Positions 34,307 to 43,797 of a stretch of 64,000 nt of DNA are shown piece by piece (within the stretch, counting starts at the first letter, position 1; each line of letters begins with the position of its first letter). The notes under the pieces were generated by a model, which did no database searches, was not told the origin of the DNA, and worked only from the letters and a program-made list of their open reading frames with translations. The position numbers and the translations under genes are program-made. The DNA is from Stutzerimonas degradans (GTDB lineage Bacteria; Pseudomonadota; Gammaproteobacteria; Pseudomonadales; Pseudomonadaceae), in NCBI RefSeq assembly GCF_024448505.1, contig NZ_JAMOHV010000011.1, positions 1 through 64,000 on the forward strand. The letters are read 5' to 3'.

Positions 34307-35404
34307 TTAGCCCAGGTTGTCCTTGATCAGCGACAGTACGCGGCGCGCCACGTCGGCTGGAGCCACGGCGTCGATACCCTTGTCCAGCGTCACCAGCACC
34401 TTGTCGCCAGCGCGAGTCAGACGCAATTGATAACGCTCGGCACGCGCCTCGATCTCGTCCTTGTCTTCTCCGCCGAACAGCCGCCCGAAGAAGCCCGGCT
34501 TTTCTTGCGGGTCCTTCGCGCCTTCGGCGAGATTGACATAGTAGACGCCCAGGCTGCGATCCAGGTCGTCGACCCGCACGTCGCCAGCCTGCAGCGCGCG
34601 ACCGACACTTGACCAGGCGCGGTCAAAGTCGGTCTCCAGCTGCAGCACCGGAATGCCTGCACCGTCGTCGCTAAGCGTGACGCGGCTGGGCGCGTCGAAG
34701 TCGCGCTCGGCCAGCAACGACACGGAGCCAGCCTGCTCGGCGCTGCTGGCGAGCTTGGCATGCAGTTCGTCGAGCAGCACGCGGTCCAGCTCTGGATTGC
34801 TGGCGGTCTGTGGCCAGGTAATTTCCTCACTGCTGCCGAGTGGGCGCTTCACGCTGAGCACGTAGACTTCGCTGGTGTTGCGCTGCACGCCGGGCTCGAC
34901 ACGCACGCGCACCCGCGCTTCATCGTCCTGCAGGCCGAGATTGCGCGCGACGGCTGGATCGAGCTGATCGCCACGCTGCCATGCAGTGCTGAATTCGCCG
35001 GTCTGTGGACGTTCATCGGCGATATCGAAGCCGTTTTGGACGAAGAACTGCCGCGTCGCCGCCCAGACCTGGGCTGGCGCGCGCTGGGCGACCAGCCAGC
35101 GGGAGTCCTCGGAACTCTGGATGCTGAAATCGCTGACCTGTGCCGCCACCTGCAGACGCTGCGGACGCGGTACTTCGTATTCGCCTGTATGCGTGGAATC
35201 GGCGACCTGGCTTGGGATCGGCAACAGCGGATCGAGCGGGCGGATATCGCCATCTACCGGCACCTGCATCGGCGCGACCTGGCGCGCTGAAAGATAATCG
35301 CTGCCGCGATCGCGGAAATATCCGTCGTCGCCCCACAGCCAGCCGCAGCCGCTGGTAGCAGAGATGATCAGGGCTAGGGTCGAGAGTCCGGCCAGTCGCT
35401 TCAT
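34307..35404 (-). CDS. bamC: Outer-membrane protein assembly factor BamC, 365 aa
   Basis: Lipoprotein subunit of the BAM complex that inserts beta-barrel proteins into the outer membrane. The N-terminus is a lipoprotein signal with Cys in SATSGCGW, followed by the conserved unstructured stretch and two helix-grip domains. Motifs: [15 protein letters not shown], then [19 protein letters not shown], then [20 protein letters not shown]. The start at 35404 is chosen for AAAGGA upstream; an in-frame ATG seven codons earlier is less well placed. It follows dapA by 17 bp, the classic dapA-bamC operon. Confidence 0.95.
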   Translation of the reverse strand: MKRLAGLSTLALIISATSGCGWLWGDDGYFRDRGSDYLSARQVAPMQVPVDGDIRPLDPLLPIPSQVADSTHTGEYEVPRPQRLQVAAQVSDFSIQSSEDSRWLVAQRAPAQVWAATRQFFVQNGFDIADERPQTGEFSTAWQRGDQLDPAVARNLGLQDDEARVRVRVEPGVQRNTSEVYVLSVKRPLGSSEEITWPQTASNPELDRVLLDELHAKLASSAEQAGSVSLLAERDFDAPSRVTLSDDGAGIPVLQLETDFDRAWSSVGRALQAGDVRVDDLDRSLGVYYVNLAEGAKDPQEKPGFFGRLFGGEDKDEIEARAERYQLRLTRAGDKVLVTLDKGIDAVAPADVARRVLSLIKDNLG

Positions 35405-35421
35405 GCGTATTCCTTTGTTGT

Positions 35422-36300
35422 TCAAGCCAGCACGCCGGTCTGGCGCATTGCCTGGCGTAGCGGTTCCTGGTAGCTCGCACTCAGCCAGGTCAGTGGCAGA
35501 CGAATGCCATTGCCCATCAGGCCCATTTCATGCAGCGCCCACTTGACCGGAATCGGATTCGACTCGAGGAACAACGCACGGTGCAGGGGCATCAGGCGCT
35601 CGTTGATGGCGCGCGCCGTCACTGCATCGCCGGCCATCGCCGCGGCACAGAGATCGCTCATAGCCCGAGGTGCCACGTTGGCTGTCACCGAGATGTTGCC
35701 CTTACCGCCGAGCAGCATCAGCTCAACGGCGGTGGGGTCGTCGCCGGAATACACCAGAAAATCCTTGCCGACCCGATCCAGCACTTCCTGGCCGCGTTTG
35801 AGATCGCCGGTCGCTTCCTTGATGCCGATGATGTTCGCCACTTTGGACAAACGCTCGACCGTCTCCGGCAGCATGTCGCATACGGTGCGACCCGGCACGT
35901 TGTAAAGAATCTGCGGAATCGCTACCGCTTCGGCGATGTGCTTGAAGTGCTGGTAAAGGCCTTCCTGGGTCGGCTTGTTGTAATACGGCGTGACCAGCAG
36001 ACAGGCATCAGCTCCGGCGTCACGAGCGTTTTCCGTCAGCTCGACGGCCTCGCTGGTGGAGTTGGCGCCAGTGCCGGCAATGACAGGAATGCGGCCAGCA
36101 ACCTGGTCAACGACGCGACGTATTACTTCGATATGCTCAGCCACACTGAGGGTTGCCGATTCACCGGTCGTTCCGACGGCAACGATTGCATTCGTACCTT
36201 CCTGCAAATGGAAGTCGACGAGTTTGCTCAGGCTATCCCAATCCAGACCACCCTGTGCGTCCATGGGGGTGACCAGCGCCACCATACTGCCCGCAATCAT
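35422..36300 (-). CDS. dapA: 4-Hydroxy-tetrahydrodipicolinate synthase, 292 aa
   Basis: Condenses pyruvate and aspartate semialdehyde, the first step of the lysine/diaminopimelate branch. The TIM-barrel aldolase motifs are intact: GTTGESATL (Thr44, Thr45), the Tyr133 in [10 protein letters not shown] and the Schiff-base Lys161 in [10 protein letters not shown]. The length of 292 is exact for the family. First gene of dapA-bamC; divergent from gcvR. Confidence 0.97.
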   Translation of the reverse strand: MIAGSMVALVTPMDAQGGLDWDSLSKLVDFHLQEGTNAIVAVGTTGESATLSVAEHIEVIRRVVDQVAGRIPVIAGTGANSTSEAVELTENARDAGADACLLVTPYYNKPTQEGLYQHFKHIAEAVAIPQILYNVPGRTVCDMLPETVERLSKVANIIGIKEATGDLKRGQEVLDRVGKDFLVYSGDDPTAVELMLLGGKGNISVTANVAPRAMSDLCAAAMAGDAVTARAINERLMPLHRALFLESNPIPVKWALHEMGLMGNGIRLPLTWLSASYQEPLRQAMRQTGVLA

Positions 36301-36522
36301 GCAACCGCTCCTGCCGGAAAAAGAGAGGCGTAATGGTACAAGGCTCCATTGCGCTTTGCGAGCACACCGCGTAGTCCGAACGCAATGATCGGATGCACCT
36401 GCCAGCCCACCTTTCCACGCCCGCCGAACCTACGACACATTCCCACGCGCGGCGCTTTTCGCTACTCTTAGCCGTTTTCGGCTTGGCTGGCCGACCCGAT
36501 TCATCACCGCCAGGAATGTTGC

Positions 36523-37083
36523 ATGTCCACCCCTCCAGTACCCCGCGAACAGTTCCTCGTCATCAGCGCCCTGGGCGCCAGTCCCATGGAGCTGACCAAT
36601 GTGCTCTGCCGGGCCAGCAACGAGAACCGTTGCGCCGTCGTCAGCACACGGCTGACTCGCCACGGCGCCTGCAGCGCTCTGGTGCTGGAGATCACCGGCA
36701 GCTGGGACGCCCTCGCACGCATGGAAACCGCCCTGCCCAGTCTGGCCAAGAAGCACAGCTTTACCGCCAGCGTAGTTCGTAGCGAGGCCCTGGAAAGTCG
36801 TCCGCAGGCGCTGCCGTACGTCGCCTATGTCAGCGCCGTGTACCGACCGGATATTCTCAACGAGCTGTGCCAGTTCTTTATCGACCACCGTGTTGAACTG
36901 GAAAATCTGACCTGCGATACCTACGAGGCACCGCAGACCGGCGGCACCATGCTCAACGCGACGCTGACCGTTACCCTTCCCGCCGGCACCCAGATCAGCT
37001 GGCTGCGGGATCAGTTTCTCGACTTCGCCGATGCGTTGAACCTCGATGCACTGATCGAACCGTGGCGCCCGCAAAACCCGTAA
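36523..37083 (+). CDS. gcvR: GcvR-like ACT-domain regulator (glycine cleavage repressor family), 186 aa
   Basis: Cytoplasmic protein with two ACT domains, which in E. coli binds glycine and inhibits GcvA. Domain one spans about residues 9-85 (FLVISALGASPMELTNVLCR), domain two about 97-180 (YVAYVSAVYRPDILNELCQF). The length matches GcvR of pseudomonads. It is followed after 11 bp by bcp, with the bcp ribosome binding site overlapping the gcvR stop codon, so the two genes are co-transcribed. The regulatory target in this organism is inferred only. Confidence 0.88.
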   Translation: MSTPPVPREQFLVISALGASPMELTNVLCRASNENRCAVVSTRLTRHGACSALVLEITGSWDALARMETALPSLAKKHSFTASVVRSEALESRPQALPYVAYVSAVYRPDILNELCQFFIDHRVELENLTCDTYEAPQTGGTMLNATLTVTLPAGTQISWLRDQFLDFADALNLDALIEPWRPQNP

Positions 37084-37094
37084 GGAATTCCGTT

Positions 37095-37568
37095 ATGGCA
37101 GTCGAACTCGGCCAACCCATCGCAACCTTCCAGGCCCAAGCCACCGGCGGCCTGCAGATCGATCTCGGCGCACTGAAGGGCGAACAGATCGTCCTGTACT
37201 TCTATCCCAAGGACAACACGCCGGGTTGCACCACCGAAGGACAGGATTTTCGTGACCGCCATGATGCCTTTCGCGCGGTCAACACGCAGGTGTTCGGCGT
37301 CTCGCGCGACAGCCTGAAGACTCACGAGAACTTCAAGAACAAGCAGGGCTTTCCCTTCGAACTGATCAGCGATCAGGACGAGCAACTCTGTCAACTGTTC
37401 GAAGTGATCAAGCTGAAGAAGCTCTACGGCAAGGAATATCTGGGCATCGATCGCAGCACCTTTCTGATCGATCGCAACGGCGTGCTGCGTCAACAATGGC
37501 GCGGCGTCAAGGTTCCGGGACATGCCGAGGCAGTCTTGCAGGCCGCCCGGACGCTGCACGACGCCTGA
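37095..37568 (+). CDS. bcp: Thioredoxin-dependent peroxiredoxin, BCP/PrxQ family, 157 aa
   Basis: Cytoplasmic peroxidase reducing hydrogen peroxide and lipid hydroperoxides. The peroxidatic Cys45 lies in KDNTPGCTTEGQ. The usual resolving cysteine five residues later is Gln50; the only other cysteine is Cys99 (DEQLCQLF), so the enzyme is either 1-Cys or uses Cys99. Other family residues are normal (YFYPKDNTPG; VFGVSRDSLKTHENF). TAAGGA overlaps the gcvR stop. Confidence 0.93.
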   Translation: MAVELGQPIATFQAQATGGLQIDLGALKGEQIVLYFYPKDNTPGCTTEGQDFRDRHDAFRAVNTQVFGVSRDSLKTHENFKNKQGFPFELISDQDEQLCQLFEVIKLKKLYGKEYLGIDRSTFLIDRNGVLRQQWRGVKVPGHAEAVLQAARTLHDA

Positions 37569-37575
37569 ACCAAAC

Positions 37576-37594
37576 GGGGCGGATTTTTCGCCCC
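37576..37594 (+). terminator. Hairpin after bcp
   Basis: GGGGCG and CGCCCC stem with a T5-containing loop, 7 bp after the stop codon. Confidence 0.55.
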
Positions 37595-37618
37595 TCGCAC
37601 ACGCAGATGACTCGCCTC

Positions 37619-37870
37619 TCAGGCCTTTCTCAACCAGTAGCGATAGATTCCGTCGTTCTCTTCCTCATGCAGCAGGGCGTGCCCGGCCAGCTTGGCGAAA
37701 CTGCGAAAGTCCCGTTGCGAGCCAGGATCGCTGGCGATCACCTTCAGCACCGCACCACTGGGCAGGCCGTTGAGTTCCAGCTTGGCCTTGAGCAGCGGCA
37801 TCGGACAGGCGAGCCCTACCGCATCCAGCTCGGCGTCGAAAGCAAGAGTCGGTTCGTCCGCCTCGATCAT
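37619..37870 (-). CDS. TusA-family sulfurtransferase-like protein, 83 aa
   Basis: Small sulfur-carrier protein. The family motif GLACPMPLLKAK contains the conserved Cys22 that carries the persulfide. The length and the DPGSQRDFRSFA region are typical. In P. aeruginosa the gene at this position (PA1006) is needed for molybdoenzyme activity and nitrate respiration; by synteny the same role is likely. Convergent with bcp and divergent from the BepA-like protease gene. Confidence 0.9.
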   Translation of the reverse strand: MIEADEPTLAFDAELDAVGLACPMPLLKAKLELNGLPSGAVLKVIASDPGSQRDFRSFAKLAGHALLHEEENDGIYRYWLRKA

Positions 37871-37977
37871 GGTCCAGCCTCCGCAAAAGGAACGCAGGAT
37901 ACCGAGCGCGGACGCCCTCTGGCCAGCCGCCCGAACACAAGGCTACAGTAGCGCTCCACCACCATGAGCCCGCCTGG

Positions 37978-39408
37978 ATGAATCTGCTGCGCCCGACCCT
38001 GCTGACGCTCGCCTGCCTGCTCGCCTCCCCGCTTCCCGCCAGTGATCTTCCGTCGCTGGGCGATGCCAGCTCGAGCATCGTTTCACCGGAGCAGGAGTAC
38101 CTCCTGGGCCGCGCCTGGCTCAGCCTGCTGCGCGGGCAGGTTCGTCAGCTATCCGATCCGTTGCTCAAGGATTATGTGGAAAGCAGCGTCTATCGCCTGA
38201 CGGAAACCAGTCAGCTGCAGGATCGCCGCCTCGAGTTCGTGCTGCTCGAGAGCCCGCACCTCAACGCCTTCGCCGCACCGGGTGGAATCATCGGCGTCAA
38301 CGGCGGCCTGTTCATTCATGCGCAGACAGAGGCCGAGTACGCCTCGGTGATGGCACACGAACTGGCGCACCTGTCGCAGCGACACTTCGCTCGCGGCCTG
38401 GAAGCGCAGCAACGCATGCAGGTACCGATGATGGCCGCCATGCTTGCCGGTGTAGTGGCCGCCGCGGCCGGCGCCGGCGATGCCGGTATCGCCGCGATTG
38501 TCTCGACCCAGGCCGCGGCGATCCAGGCGCAGCGTCGCTTTTCACGCCAGAACGAGCAGGAAGCAGACCGCATCGGCATCCTCAACCTCGAGAAGGCCGG
38601 CTACGACCCCCGCGCCATGCCGCAGATGTTCGCTCGCCTGATGCGCCAGTATCGCTATGACCAGAAGCCGCCGGAATTTCTGCTGACGCACCCGGTTACC
38701 GAGTCGCGCATCGCCGACACCACCAACCGCGCGGAACAGCTCGCCAACGGCGGTATCGAAGACAGCCTGCGTTACCAGCTGATCCGCGCACGCACGCAGC
38801 TGCGTTTCGAAACCACACCCGGCCTCGGCGCCAAACGCTTTCGCGCGCAGCTCAACGAGAACGCCGACCTCGACGCCGCGCGCTATGGCCTGGCGCTGGC
38901 ACAGATCAAGGGCGGGCAACTGGATGAAGCGCGCAGCACCCTCGCACCGCTGCTGAACAAGGCACCGGACGAACTGATCTACAACCTCGCCCAGATCGAG
39001 CTGGAGGTCACCGCCAACCGCCTGCCTCAGGCGGAGCAATATCTTCAGCGCATGCTGCGCCAGTACCCGGGCAGCTACCCGTTGCGCCAGGCACGCATCG
39101 ATCTGCTGATCAAGCAGGGACAGACCACCCAGGCAGCCAAGGAACTTGATCAGCTGGCTGCACAACGCAGCGCCGATCCGGACATCTGGTATCAGGTTGC
39201 CGAGATTCGCGGACTGACGGGCAACATCGTCGGCGTCCACGAGGCCCGTGCCGAGTATTTCGCGCTGGTTGGCGATTACGACCAGGCCATCGAGCAGCTG
39301 GATTTCGCCAAGCGTCGCTCCAGCAACTTCCAGCTCGCCTCACGCATCGATGCCCGTCAGCAACGGCTGATGGAAGAAAAACGCATGGTCGAAGATATGC
39401 TGCGCTGA
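37978..39408 (+). CDS. BepA-like M48 metalloprotease with TPR repeats, 476 aa
   Basis: Periplasmic zinc protease and chaperone linked to outer-membrane protein (LptD/BAM) quality control. A signal peptide (TLLTLACLLASPLPAS) is followed by the M48 domain with the zinc motif HELAH (residues 127-131) in VMAHELAHLSQRH and the third ligand region NEQEADRIGI. Residues about 270-470 form TPR-type helical repeats (YGLALAQIKGGQLDEARSTL). The domain order and length match BepA (YfgC). It is convergent with nadA. Confidence 0.9.
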   Translation: MNLLRPTLLTLACLLASPLPASDLPSLGDASSSIVSPEQEYLLGRAWLSLLRGQVRQLSDPLLKDYVESSVYRLTETSQLQDRRLEFVLLESPHLNAFAAPGGIIGVNGGLFIHAQTEAEYASVMAHELAHLSQRHFARGLEAQQRMQVPMMAAMLAGVVAAAAGAGDAGIAAIVSTQAAAIQAQRRFSRQNEQEADRIGILNLEKAGYDPRAMPQMFARLMRQYRYDQKPPEFLLTHPVTESRIADTTNRAEQLANGGIEDSLRYQLIRARTQLRFETTPGLGAKRFRAQLNENADLDAARYGLALAQIKGGQLDEARSTLAPLLNKAPDELIYNLAQIELEVTANRLPQAEQYLQRMLRQYPGSYPLRQARIDLLIKQGQTTQAAKELDQLAAQRSADPDIWYQVAEIRGLTGNIVGVHEARAEYFALVGDYDQAIEQLDFAKRRSSNFQLASRIDARQQRLMEEKRMVEDMLR

Positions 39409-39418
39409 ACGCAGTACC

Positions 39419-39452
39419 GAGGCGCATTCGTCAGACTGAACGAATACGCCTC
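39419..39452. terminator. Hairpin between bepA-like and nadA genes
   Basis: GAGGCGCATTCGT and ACGAATACGCCTC pair with one mismatch, followed by TCTTCT. Probably serves both convergent genes. Confidence 0.65.
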
Positions 39453-39493
39453 TTCTCCGTGCCGCGCTCTCGCACCCTCTTCGCAACAGTCGC

Positions 39494-40552
39494 TTAGGCG
39501 TTGCCGGCCTGGCGCAGGCGCGCGGCCTGGGTGAAGTCGAGCATGCGCTTGAGCGGCCTGACCGCACGCGGAATCAGCGCCGGATCGACGCGAATCTCGT
39601 TGCTTCCTTGGCGCAGGCAATCGAGCGTGCGCTCAAGGGTATTCATCGCCATCCACGGACAGTGCGCACAGCTGCGACAGGTCGCGCCCTGACCAGCAGT
39701 GGGCGCCTCGATGAAGATCTTGTCGGGACACAGCTGCTGCATCTTGTAGAAGATGCCGCGGTCGGTCGCGACGATAAACGACGTGTTCGGCAGCGTCTGC
39801 GCCGCCTTGATCAGCTGGCTGGTGGAGCCGACGGCATCAGCCAGCTCGATTACCGCCTCTGGCGACTCGGGGTGCACGAGAATCGCTGCATCCGGGTATA
39901 GCGCCTTCATGTCTGCCAGCTGCCGCGCCTTGAACTCCTCATGAACGATGCAGCCGCCGTCCCACAGCAGCATGTCCGCACCGGTTTCACGCTGCACGTA
40001 ACTCCCCAGATGCTTGTCCGGCGCCCAGATGATCTTCTCGCCGTTATCCATCAGGCTTTCGACGATCTCCAGCGCGCAGCTGGAGGTCACCACCCAGTCG
40101 GCGCGCGCCTTGACCGCGGCTGAAGTATTGGCATAAACCACCACGGTACGCTCTGGGTGCTGATCACAGAAGGCGGCGAACTCCTCGACCGGGCAACCCA
40201 GGTCGAGCGAACAGGTGGCATCCAGCGTCGGCATCAGCACGCGCTTCTCCGGATTGAGAATCTTCGCCGTCTCCCCCATGAACTTGACACCGGCCACCAC
40301 CACCGTCTGCGCCGAATGCTCGTTGCCGAAGCGCGCCATTTCCAGCGAGTCGGAAACACAGCCGCCGGTTTCCTCGGCCAACGCCTGGATAACCGGGTCG
40401 GTGTAGTAGTGCGCAACCAGGACCGCATTCTGCTTTTTCAGCTCGGCTGCGATCTCGCTGCGCAGGTGCGCCTCCTGCTCGGGCGACAGCGGCTTGGGCT
40501 GCTTGGCGGCGAGATGAGCCTGCACAAGGATGCGTTCGGGTATTTGCGTCAT
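39494..40552 (-). CDS. nadA: Quinolinate synthase A, 352 aa
   Basis: Iron-sulfur enzyme that condenses iminoaspartate with dihydroxyacetone phosphate to quinolinate in NAD synthesis. The likely [4Fe-4S] ligands are Cys114 ([10 protein letters not shown]), Cys201 ([10 protein letters not shown]) and Cys298 in the CRSCAHC box. The start at 40552 ([11 protein letters not shown]) matches pseudomonad NadA; the frame is open further upstream without support. In P. aeruginosa the pqs/phn genes lie between this gene and the tRNA-Lys/queC region; here only about 240 bp separate nadA from tRNA-Lys. Confidence 0.96.
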   Translation of the reverse strand: MTQIPERILVQAHLAAKQPKPLSPEQEAHLRSEIAAELKKQNAVLVAHYYTDPVIQALAEETGGCVSDSLEMARFGNEHSAQTVVVAGVKFMGETAKILNPEKRVLMPTLDATCSLDLGCPVEEFAAFCDQHPERTVVVYANTSAAVKARADWVVTSSCALEIVESLMDNGEKIIWAPDKHLGSYVQRETGADMLLWDGGCIVHEEFKARQLADMKALYPDAAILVHPESPEAVIELADAVGSTSQLIKAAQTLPNTSFIVATDRGIFYKMQQLCPDKIFIEAPTAGQGATCRSCAHCPWMAMNTLERTLDCLRQGSNEIRVDPALIPRAVRPLKRMLDFTQAARLRQAGNA

Positions 40553-40737
40553 GTTGCGGGTCCTGCATGCACATTTGCGTGAAGCGCCGAGTATACCCGG
40601 GCATCGAACGGATTCGGCAGTTGGCGCCATTAAAGCACTTAAGCGAGCAGATGCTGGCGCAGCAGCCGCGCGCCCCGTCATGCGCTTCGGCCAGCCAATC
40701 ACCGCAAAAGCGCTAATCGAGTCACGCAGAAACAAAA

Positions 40738-40766
40738 AAGCCGGAGACCTTAGCGGCCTCCGGCTT
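40738..40766 (-). terminator. Terminator of tRNA-Lys
   Basis: AAGCCGGAG and CTCCGGCTT stem; on the minus strand followed by TTTTTTGTTT. 24 bp past the tRNA. Confidence 0.85.
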
Positions 40767-40789
40767 CATGGCTCTCTTAGGAGAGAATC

Positions 40790-40865
40790 TGGTGGGTCGT
40801 GTAGGATTCGAACCTACGACCAATTGGTTAAAAGCCAACTGCTCTACCAACTGAGCTAACGACCC
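40790..40865 (-). tRNA. tRNA-Lys (anticodon UUU)
   Basis: 76 nt with encoded CCA; starts GGGTCGTTAGCTCAGTTGG, anticodon loop CTTTTAA giving UUU. A TATCAT -10 box and TTGATT -35 box lie upstream on the minus strand. Confidence 0.97.
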
Positions 40866-40922
40866 GATGCGGGCGCATGATACTGATTTGATTGATGAAA
40901 TCAACGATTTTTTTATTTTTCT

Positions 40923-41597
40923 TCAACGATAACGCGTAGGGTCGGCGATTCCGGCTGCGGCAAATCCCGCGGCCCGCAGACGGCAGCTGTCGCATTTTCC
41001 GCAGGCGCGCCCATCGTCATCAGCCTGATAGCAGGACACAGTCATCGCATAGTCCACGCCCAGGCGAGCTCCTTCCTGCACGATCTGCGCCTTGCTCAAC
41101 TGTTGCAATGGCGCCCGGATGCGGAACCCGCGGCCTTCGACGCCTGCCTTGGTCGCGAGATTGGCCAGACGCTCGAAGGCCTCGACGAACTCTGGCCGGC
41201 AATCCGGATAACCCGAGTAATCGATCGCATTGACCCCGATGAAGATGTCATGGGCATCCAGCACTTCCGCCCAGCCGAGCGCTAGTGAAAGGAAAACGGT
41301 GTTGCGTGCCGGCACGTAGGTAACCGGAATGCCCTCACCGGGGAGCTCGGGCACTTCGATGCGGTCATCGGTGAGCGCCGAACCGCCGATGCCATCGAGA
41401 TTCAGCCCGATAACCTTGTGCTCGACCACACCAAGCTGCCGGGCGACTCGCTCGGCAGCCTGCAACTCGGCACGGTGGCGCTGCCCATAGTCGAAGCTCA
41501 TGGTGTAACAGCTGTAGCCCTGGTCACGGGCGATCGCCACGACCGTCGCCGAATCAAGGCCACCCGACAACAGAATGACCGCTCTTTTCTCGCCCAT
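40923..41597 (-). CDS. queC: 7-Cyano-7-deazaguanine synthase, 224 aa
   Basis: ATP-dependent enzyme converting 7-carboxy-7-deazaguanine to preQ0 in queuosine synthesis. The PP-loop motif is [10 protein letters not shown] (residues 9-18); zinc ligands are Cys189, Cys199, Cys202 and Cys205 (ACGKCDSC). The length is normal. It follows queE by 53 bp on the same strand; no preQ1 riboswitch is recognised between or upstream. Confidence 0.96.
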   Translation of the reverse strand: MGEKRAVILLSGGLDSATVVAIARDQGYSCYTMSFDYGQRHRAELQAAERVARQLGVVEHKVIGLNLDGIGGSALTDDRIEVPELPGEGIPVTYVPARNTVFLSLALGWAEVLDAHDIFIGVNAIDYSGYPDCRPEFVEAFERLANLATKAGVEGRGFRIRAPLQQLSKAQIVQEGARLGVDYAMTVSCYQADDDGRACGKCDSCRLRAAGFAAAGIADPTRYR

Positions 41598-41650
41598 GCC
41601 TTTCCCTCAAACGGTTGATAGTCGGCCGCCGCAGACCGCAGCGCCGGAAC

Positions 41651-42298
41651 TCAATGTCCGGGCGCGTCGTTCCAGATGATCTTGTGCAGCTGTAGCTGCA
41701 GGCGCACCGGCAGGTTGTCGTTGACGATCCAGTCCGCCAGAGCCCGTACATCGACCTGTCCATGACTGGGCGAGAACAGCACCTCACCCGCTCGCCGCTC
41801 CAACCGGTACTCGATCAGCTTCGACACCGCCCAGTCGTAGTCTTCGCGCGAGCAGATAACGAACTTCACCTGATCGTTCGGGGTAAGCAGCGCTATGTTT
41901 TCGTAGCGATTGCGCCCGACCTCGGCGGAGCCCGGCGTCTTCAGGTCGAGCACGCGGCTTACCCGTTCGTCTACGCCGGCGATGTCCAGCGCTCCGCTGG
42001 TTTCCAGCGAGACGCCGTAACCGGCATCGCACAGTCGCTGCAGCAGTGGCAGACAATTGGGCTGCGCCAGCGGTTCGCCACCGGTGACGCAGACATACCG
42101 CGGCGAGTAGGCGGCGACACGCTCGAGGATGGCTTCGAGCGTCATCAGCTCGCCACCGTTGAAGGCGTACGCGGTATCGCAGTACTGACAGCGAAGGGGA
42201 CAGCCGGTCAGGCGAACGAACACCGTGGGCAGTCCACTGGTGCGCGTCTCCCCCTGCAGCGAGTAGAAAATCTCGGTAATTCGCAGGGTCTGGTGCAT
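41651..42298 (-). CDS. queE: 7-Carboxy-7-deazaguanine synthase, 215 aa
   Basis: Radical SAM enzyme forming the 7-deazapurine ring in queuosine synthesis. The cluster-binding cysteines are Cys33, Cys37 and Cys40 (TGCPLRCQYCDTAY), and the SAM-binding GGEPL is present. The start at 42298 (MHQTLRITEIFYSLQGE) is the conserved one. Upstream of queC in a two-gene unit, next to the tol-pal-cpoB cluster as in other pseudomonads. Confidence 0.95.
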   Translation of the reverse strand: MHQTLRITEIFYSLQGETRTSGLPTVFVRLTGCPLRCQYCDTAYAFNGGELMTLEAILERVAAYSPRYVCVTGGEPLAQPNCLPLLQRLCDAGYGVSLETSGALDIAGVDERVSRVLDLKTPGSAEVGRNRYENIALLTPNDQVKFVICSREDYDWAVSKLIEYRLERRAGEVLFSPSHGQVDVRALADWIVNDNLPVRLQLQLHKIIWNDAPGH

Positions 42299-42373
42299 AT
42301 CAGCCACGGGCGTGACGGCTAAACAGGCCATCCGCCTCCGTTGCAGGTAAAGGGGGCGCCGATTCTAACGAAA

Positions 42374-42396
42374 AAACCCGCCGTGTGGGCGGGTTT
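42374..42396 (-). terminator. Terminator of the tol-pal-cpoB cluster
   Basis: AAACCCGCC, GTGT loop, GGCGGGTTT; on the minus strand followed by TTTTTT. 15 bp past the cpoB stop. Confidence 0.9.
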
Positions 42397-42411
42397 CGTT
42401 TGATCGAGCAC

Positions 42412-43230
42412 TCAGCGGTTGAGCTGTCGCTGTGCCAGCTGGGCCGCCGAGCTGTTCGGAAACTGAGCAATGACCTGCCGCAGAATACCCTGCGCCTTGT
42501 CACGGTTGCCCAGTCGCAGCTCGACATCGGCGAGCTTGTACAGCGAGTCAGGCACTTTGTTGTGCTGCGGGTAAAGCTGACTGACCTTGGCGAAAGCCTG
42601 GCCGGCTCCCTGCAAGTCGCCTTTTGCAAGATTAACCTCGCCCAACCAGTACTGGGCATTGCCCGCATACTGACTGTTCGGATACTTGCGCAAAAATGCA
42701 CCGAACGCCTGGCTGGCCTTGTCGAAATCCTTGGCCTTGATCAGATCGAAGGCTGCGTCGTAGTACAGCTTCTCCTTCGCCGGATCGCCTGCCGGATCGC
42801 CCGAGGGCGCCGGGGCATTTGGTGCAACACTGCCGCCGCTGGCGCTCTGGCCAGCATCGGCAACGGAATTCTGACCGGACGCGGCACTACCAGCGACACC
42901 ACTGGCCAAGCGACGATCAAGATCTTGGTAACGCTCCAGACCTTCCTGTTGCAGACGTTGAATCTGGTTCTGCTGTTCCTCAAGCATGCCGCGCAACTGC
43001 GCGATCTCTTCCTGCATCTGCTGCAACTGCTGGAAGAGCATGCCCTGTGCCGAGGCTGGAGCAGCGGCTCCACCCCCGACATAGGCACCGCCACTCTCCG
43101 GCGCGGCCGTGGAATAACCCGAGTTGCCGTAAGCGGCTCCCGAATCACCCTCGACTACCGGCACCTGGGCCGCCGCGATCAGCGGCATCCCGAATACTGC
43201 GAGACTCAGAGCGTGGCGGTACTTGCGCAT
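42412..43230 (-). CDS. cpoB: Cell division coordinator CpoB (YbgF), 272 aa
   Basis: Periplasmic protein linking Tol-Pal constriction with peptidoglycan synthesis. A signal peptide ends near AAAQ. A trimerising coiled coil follows (LFQQLQQMQEEIAQLRGM and QNQIQRLQQ), then a Ser/Ala/Gly-rich linker, and C-terminal TPR repeats (YYDAAFDLIKAKDFDKASQA; AQYWLGEVNLAKGDLQGAGQ). The length and order match CpoB. Its start is 6 bp past the pal stop. Confidence 0.94.
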   Translation of the reverse strand: MRKYRHALSLAVFGMPLIAAAQVPVVEGDSGAAYGNSGYSTAAPESGGAYVGGGAAAPASAQGMLFQQLQQMQEEIAQLRGMLEEQQNQIQRLQQEGLERYQDLDRRLASGVAGSAASGQNSVADAGQSASGGSVAPNAPAPSGDPAGDPAKEKLYYDAAFDLIKAKDFDKASQAFGAFLRKYPNSQYAGNAQYWLGEVNLAKGDLQGAGQAFAKVSQLYPQHNKVPDSLYKLADVELRLGNRDKAQGILRQVIAQFPNSSAAQLAQRQLNR

Positions 43231-43236
43231 GACGAA

Positions 43237-43740
43237 TTACTTACGCAGTTCGACGCGGCGGTTCTGAGCCCAGGACTGCTCGTCGTTGCCCATGGCAACC
43301 GGACGCTCTTCACCGTAGGAAACCAGTTCCAGCTGAGCCGGGGAAACGCCCTGCAGTACCAGGTAGCGCTGAACGGCCTTGGAGCGACGCTCGCCCAGAG
43401 CCATGTTGTACTCACGGGTGCCGCGCTCGTCGGTGTGGCCTTCCAGAACGACGCGAGCGCCGTTGCCTTTCAGGTCCTTGGCGTGTACGTCGAGGGCACG
43501 CATGGCTTCCGGCTTGAGGTCGGAGCTGTCGTACTCGAAGTAGAAGGTGGTGATGGCGCGCAGAGCAGCTTCTTCGCTCATGCTGCCGTCAACGGAACCA
43601 GCGTCCGCACCGTAGCCAGCGTTAGGATCGATAGCGCCCGAGCCTTCGCCGGAATCGTCGCCGCCCTTGGAGGAACAGCCAACAGCGACAGCCATGGCCA
43701 GAGCCAGCGCGGTGAACTTACCGAATTTCAGCATTTCCAT
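43237..43740 (-). CDS. pal: Peptidoglycan-associated lipoprotein Pal (OprL), 167 aa
   Basis: Outer-membrane lipoprotein binding peptidoglycan and TolB. Lipobox VAVGC (Cys22), then a Gly/Asp-rich linker, then an OmpA-like domain with [20 protein letters not shown] and the meso-diaminopimelate-binding residues typical of Pal. The start at 43740 (MEMLKFGKF) matches the P. aeruginosa OprL start; an in-frame ATG nine bases earlier is less likely. It lies between tolB and cpoB. Confidence 0.96.
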   Translation of the reverse strand: MEMLKFGKFTALALAMAVAVGCSSKGGDDSGEGSGAIDPNAGYGADAGSVDGSMSEEAALRAITTFYFEYDSSDLKPEAMRALDVHAKDLKGNGARVVLEGHTDERGTREYNMALGERRSKAVQRYLVLQGVSPAQLELVSYGEERPVAMGNDEQSWAQNRRVELRK

Positions 43741-43797
43741 CTGTAACAACCCCAGGTGTGGTTTTGGTTTGTTGGTTAAAAAAGCGTTGGTACCGCA

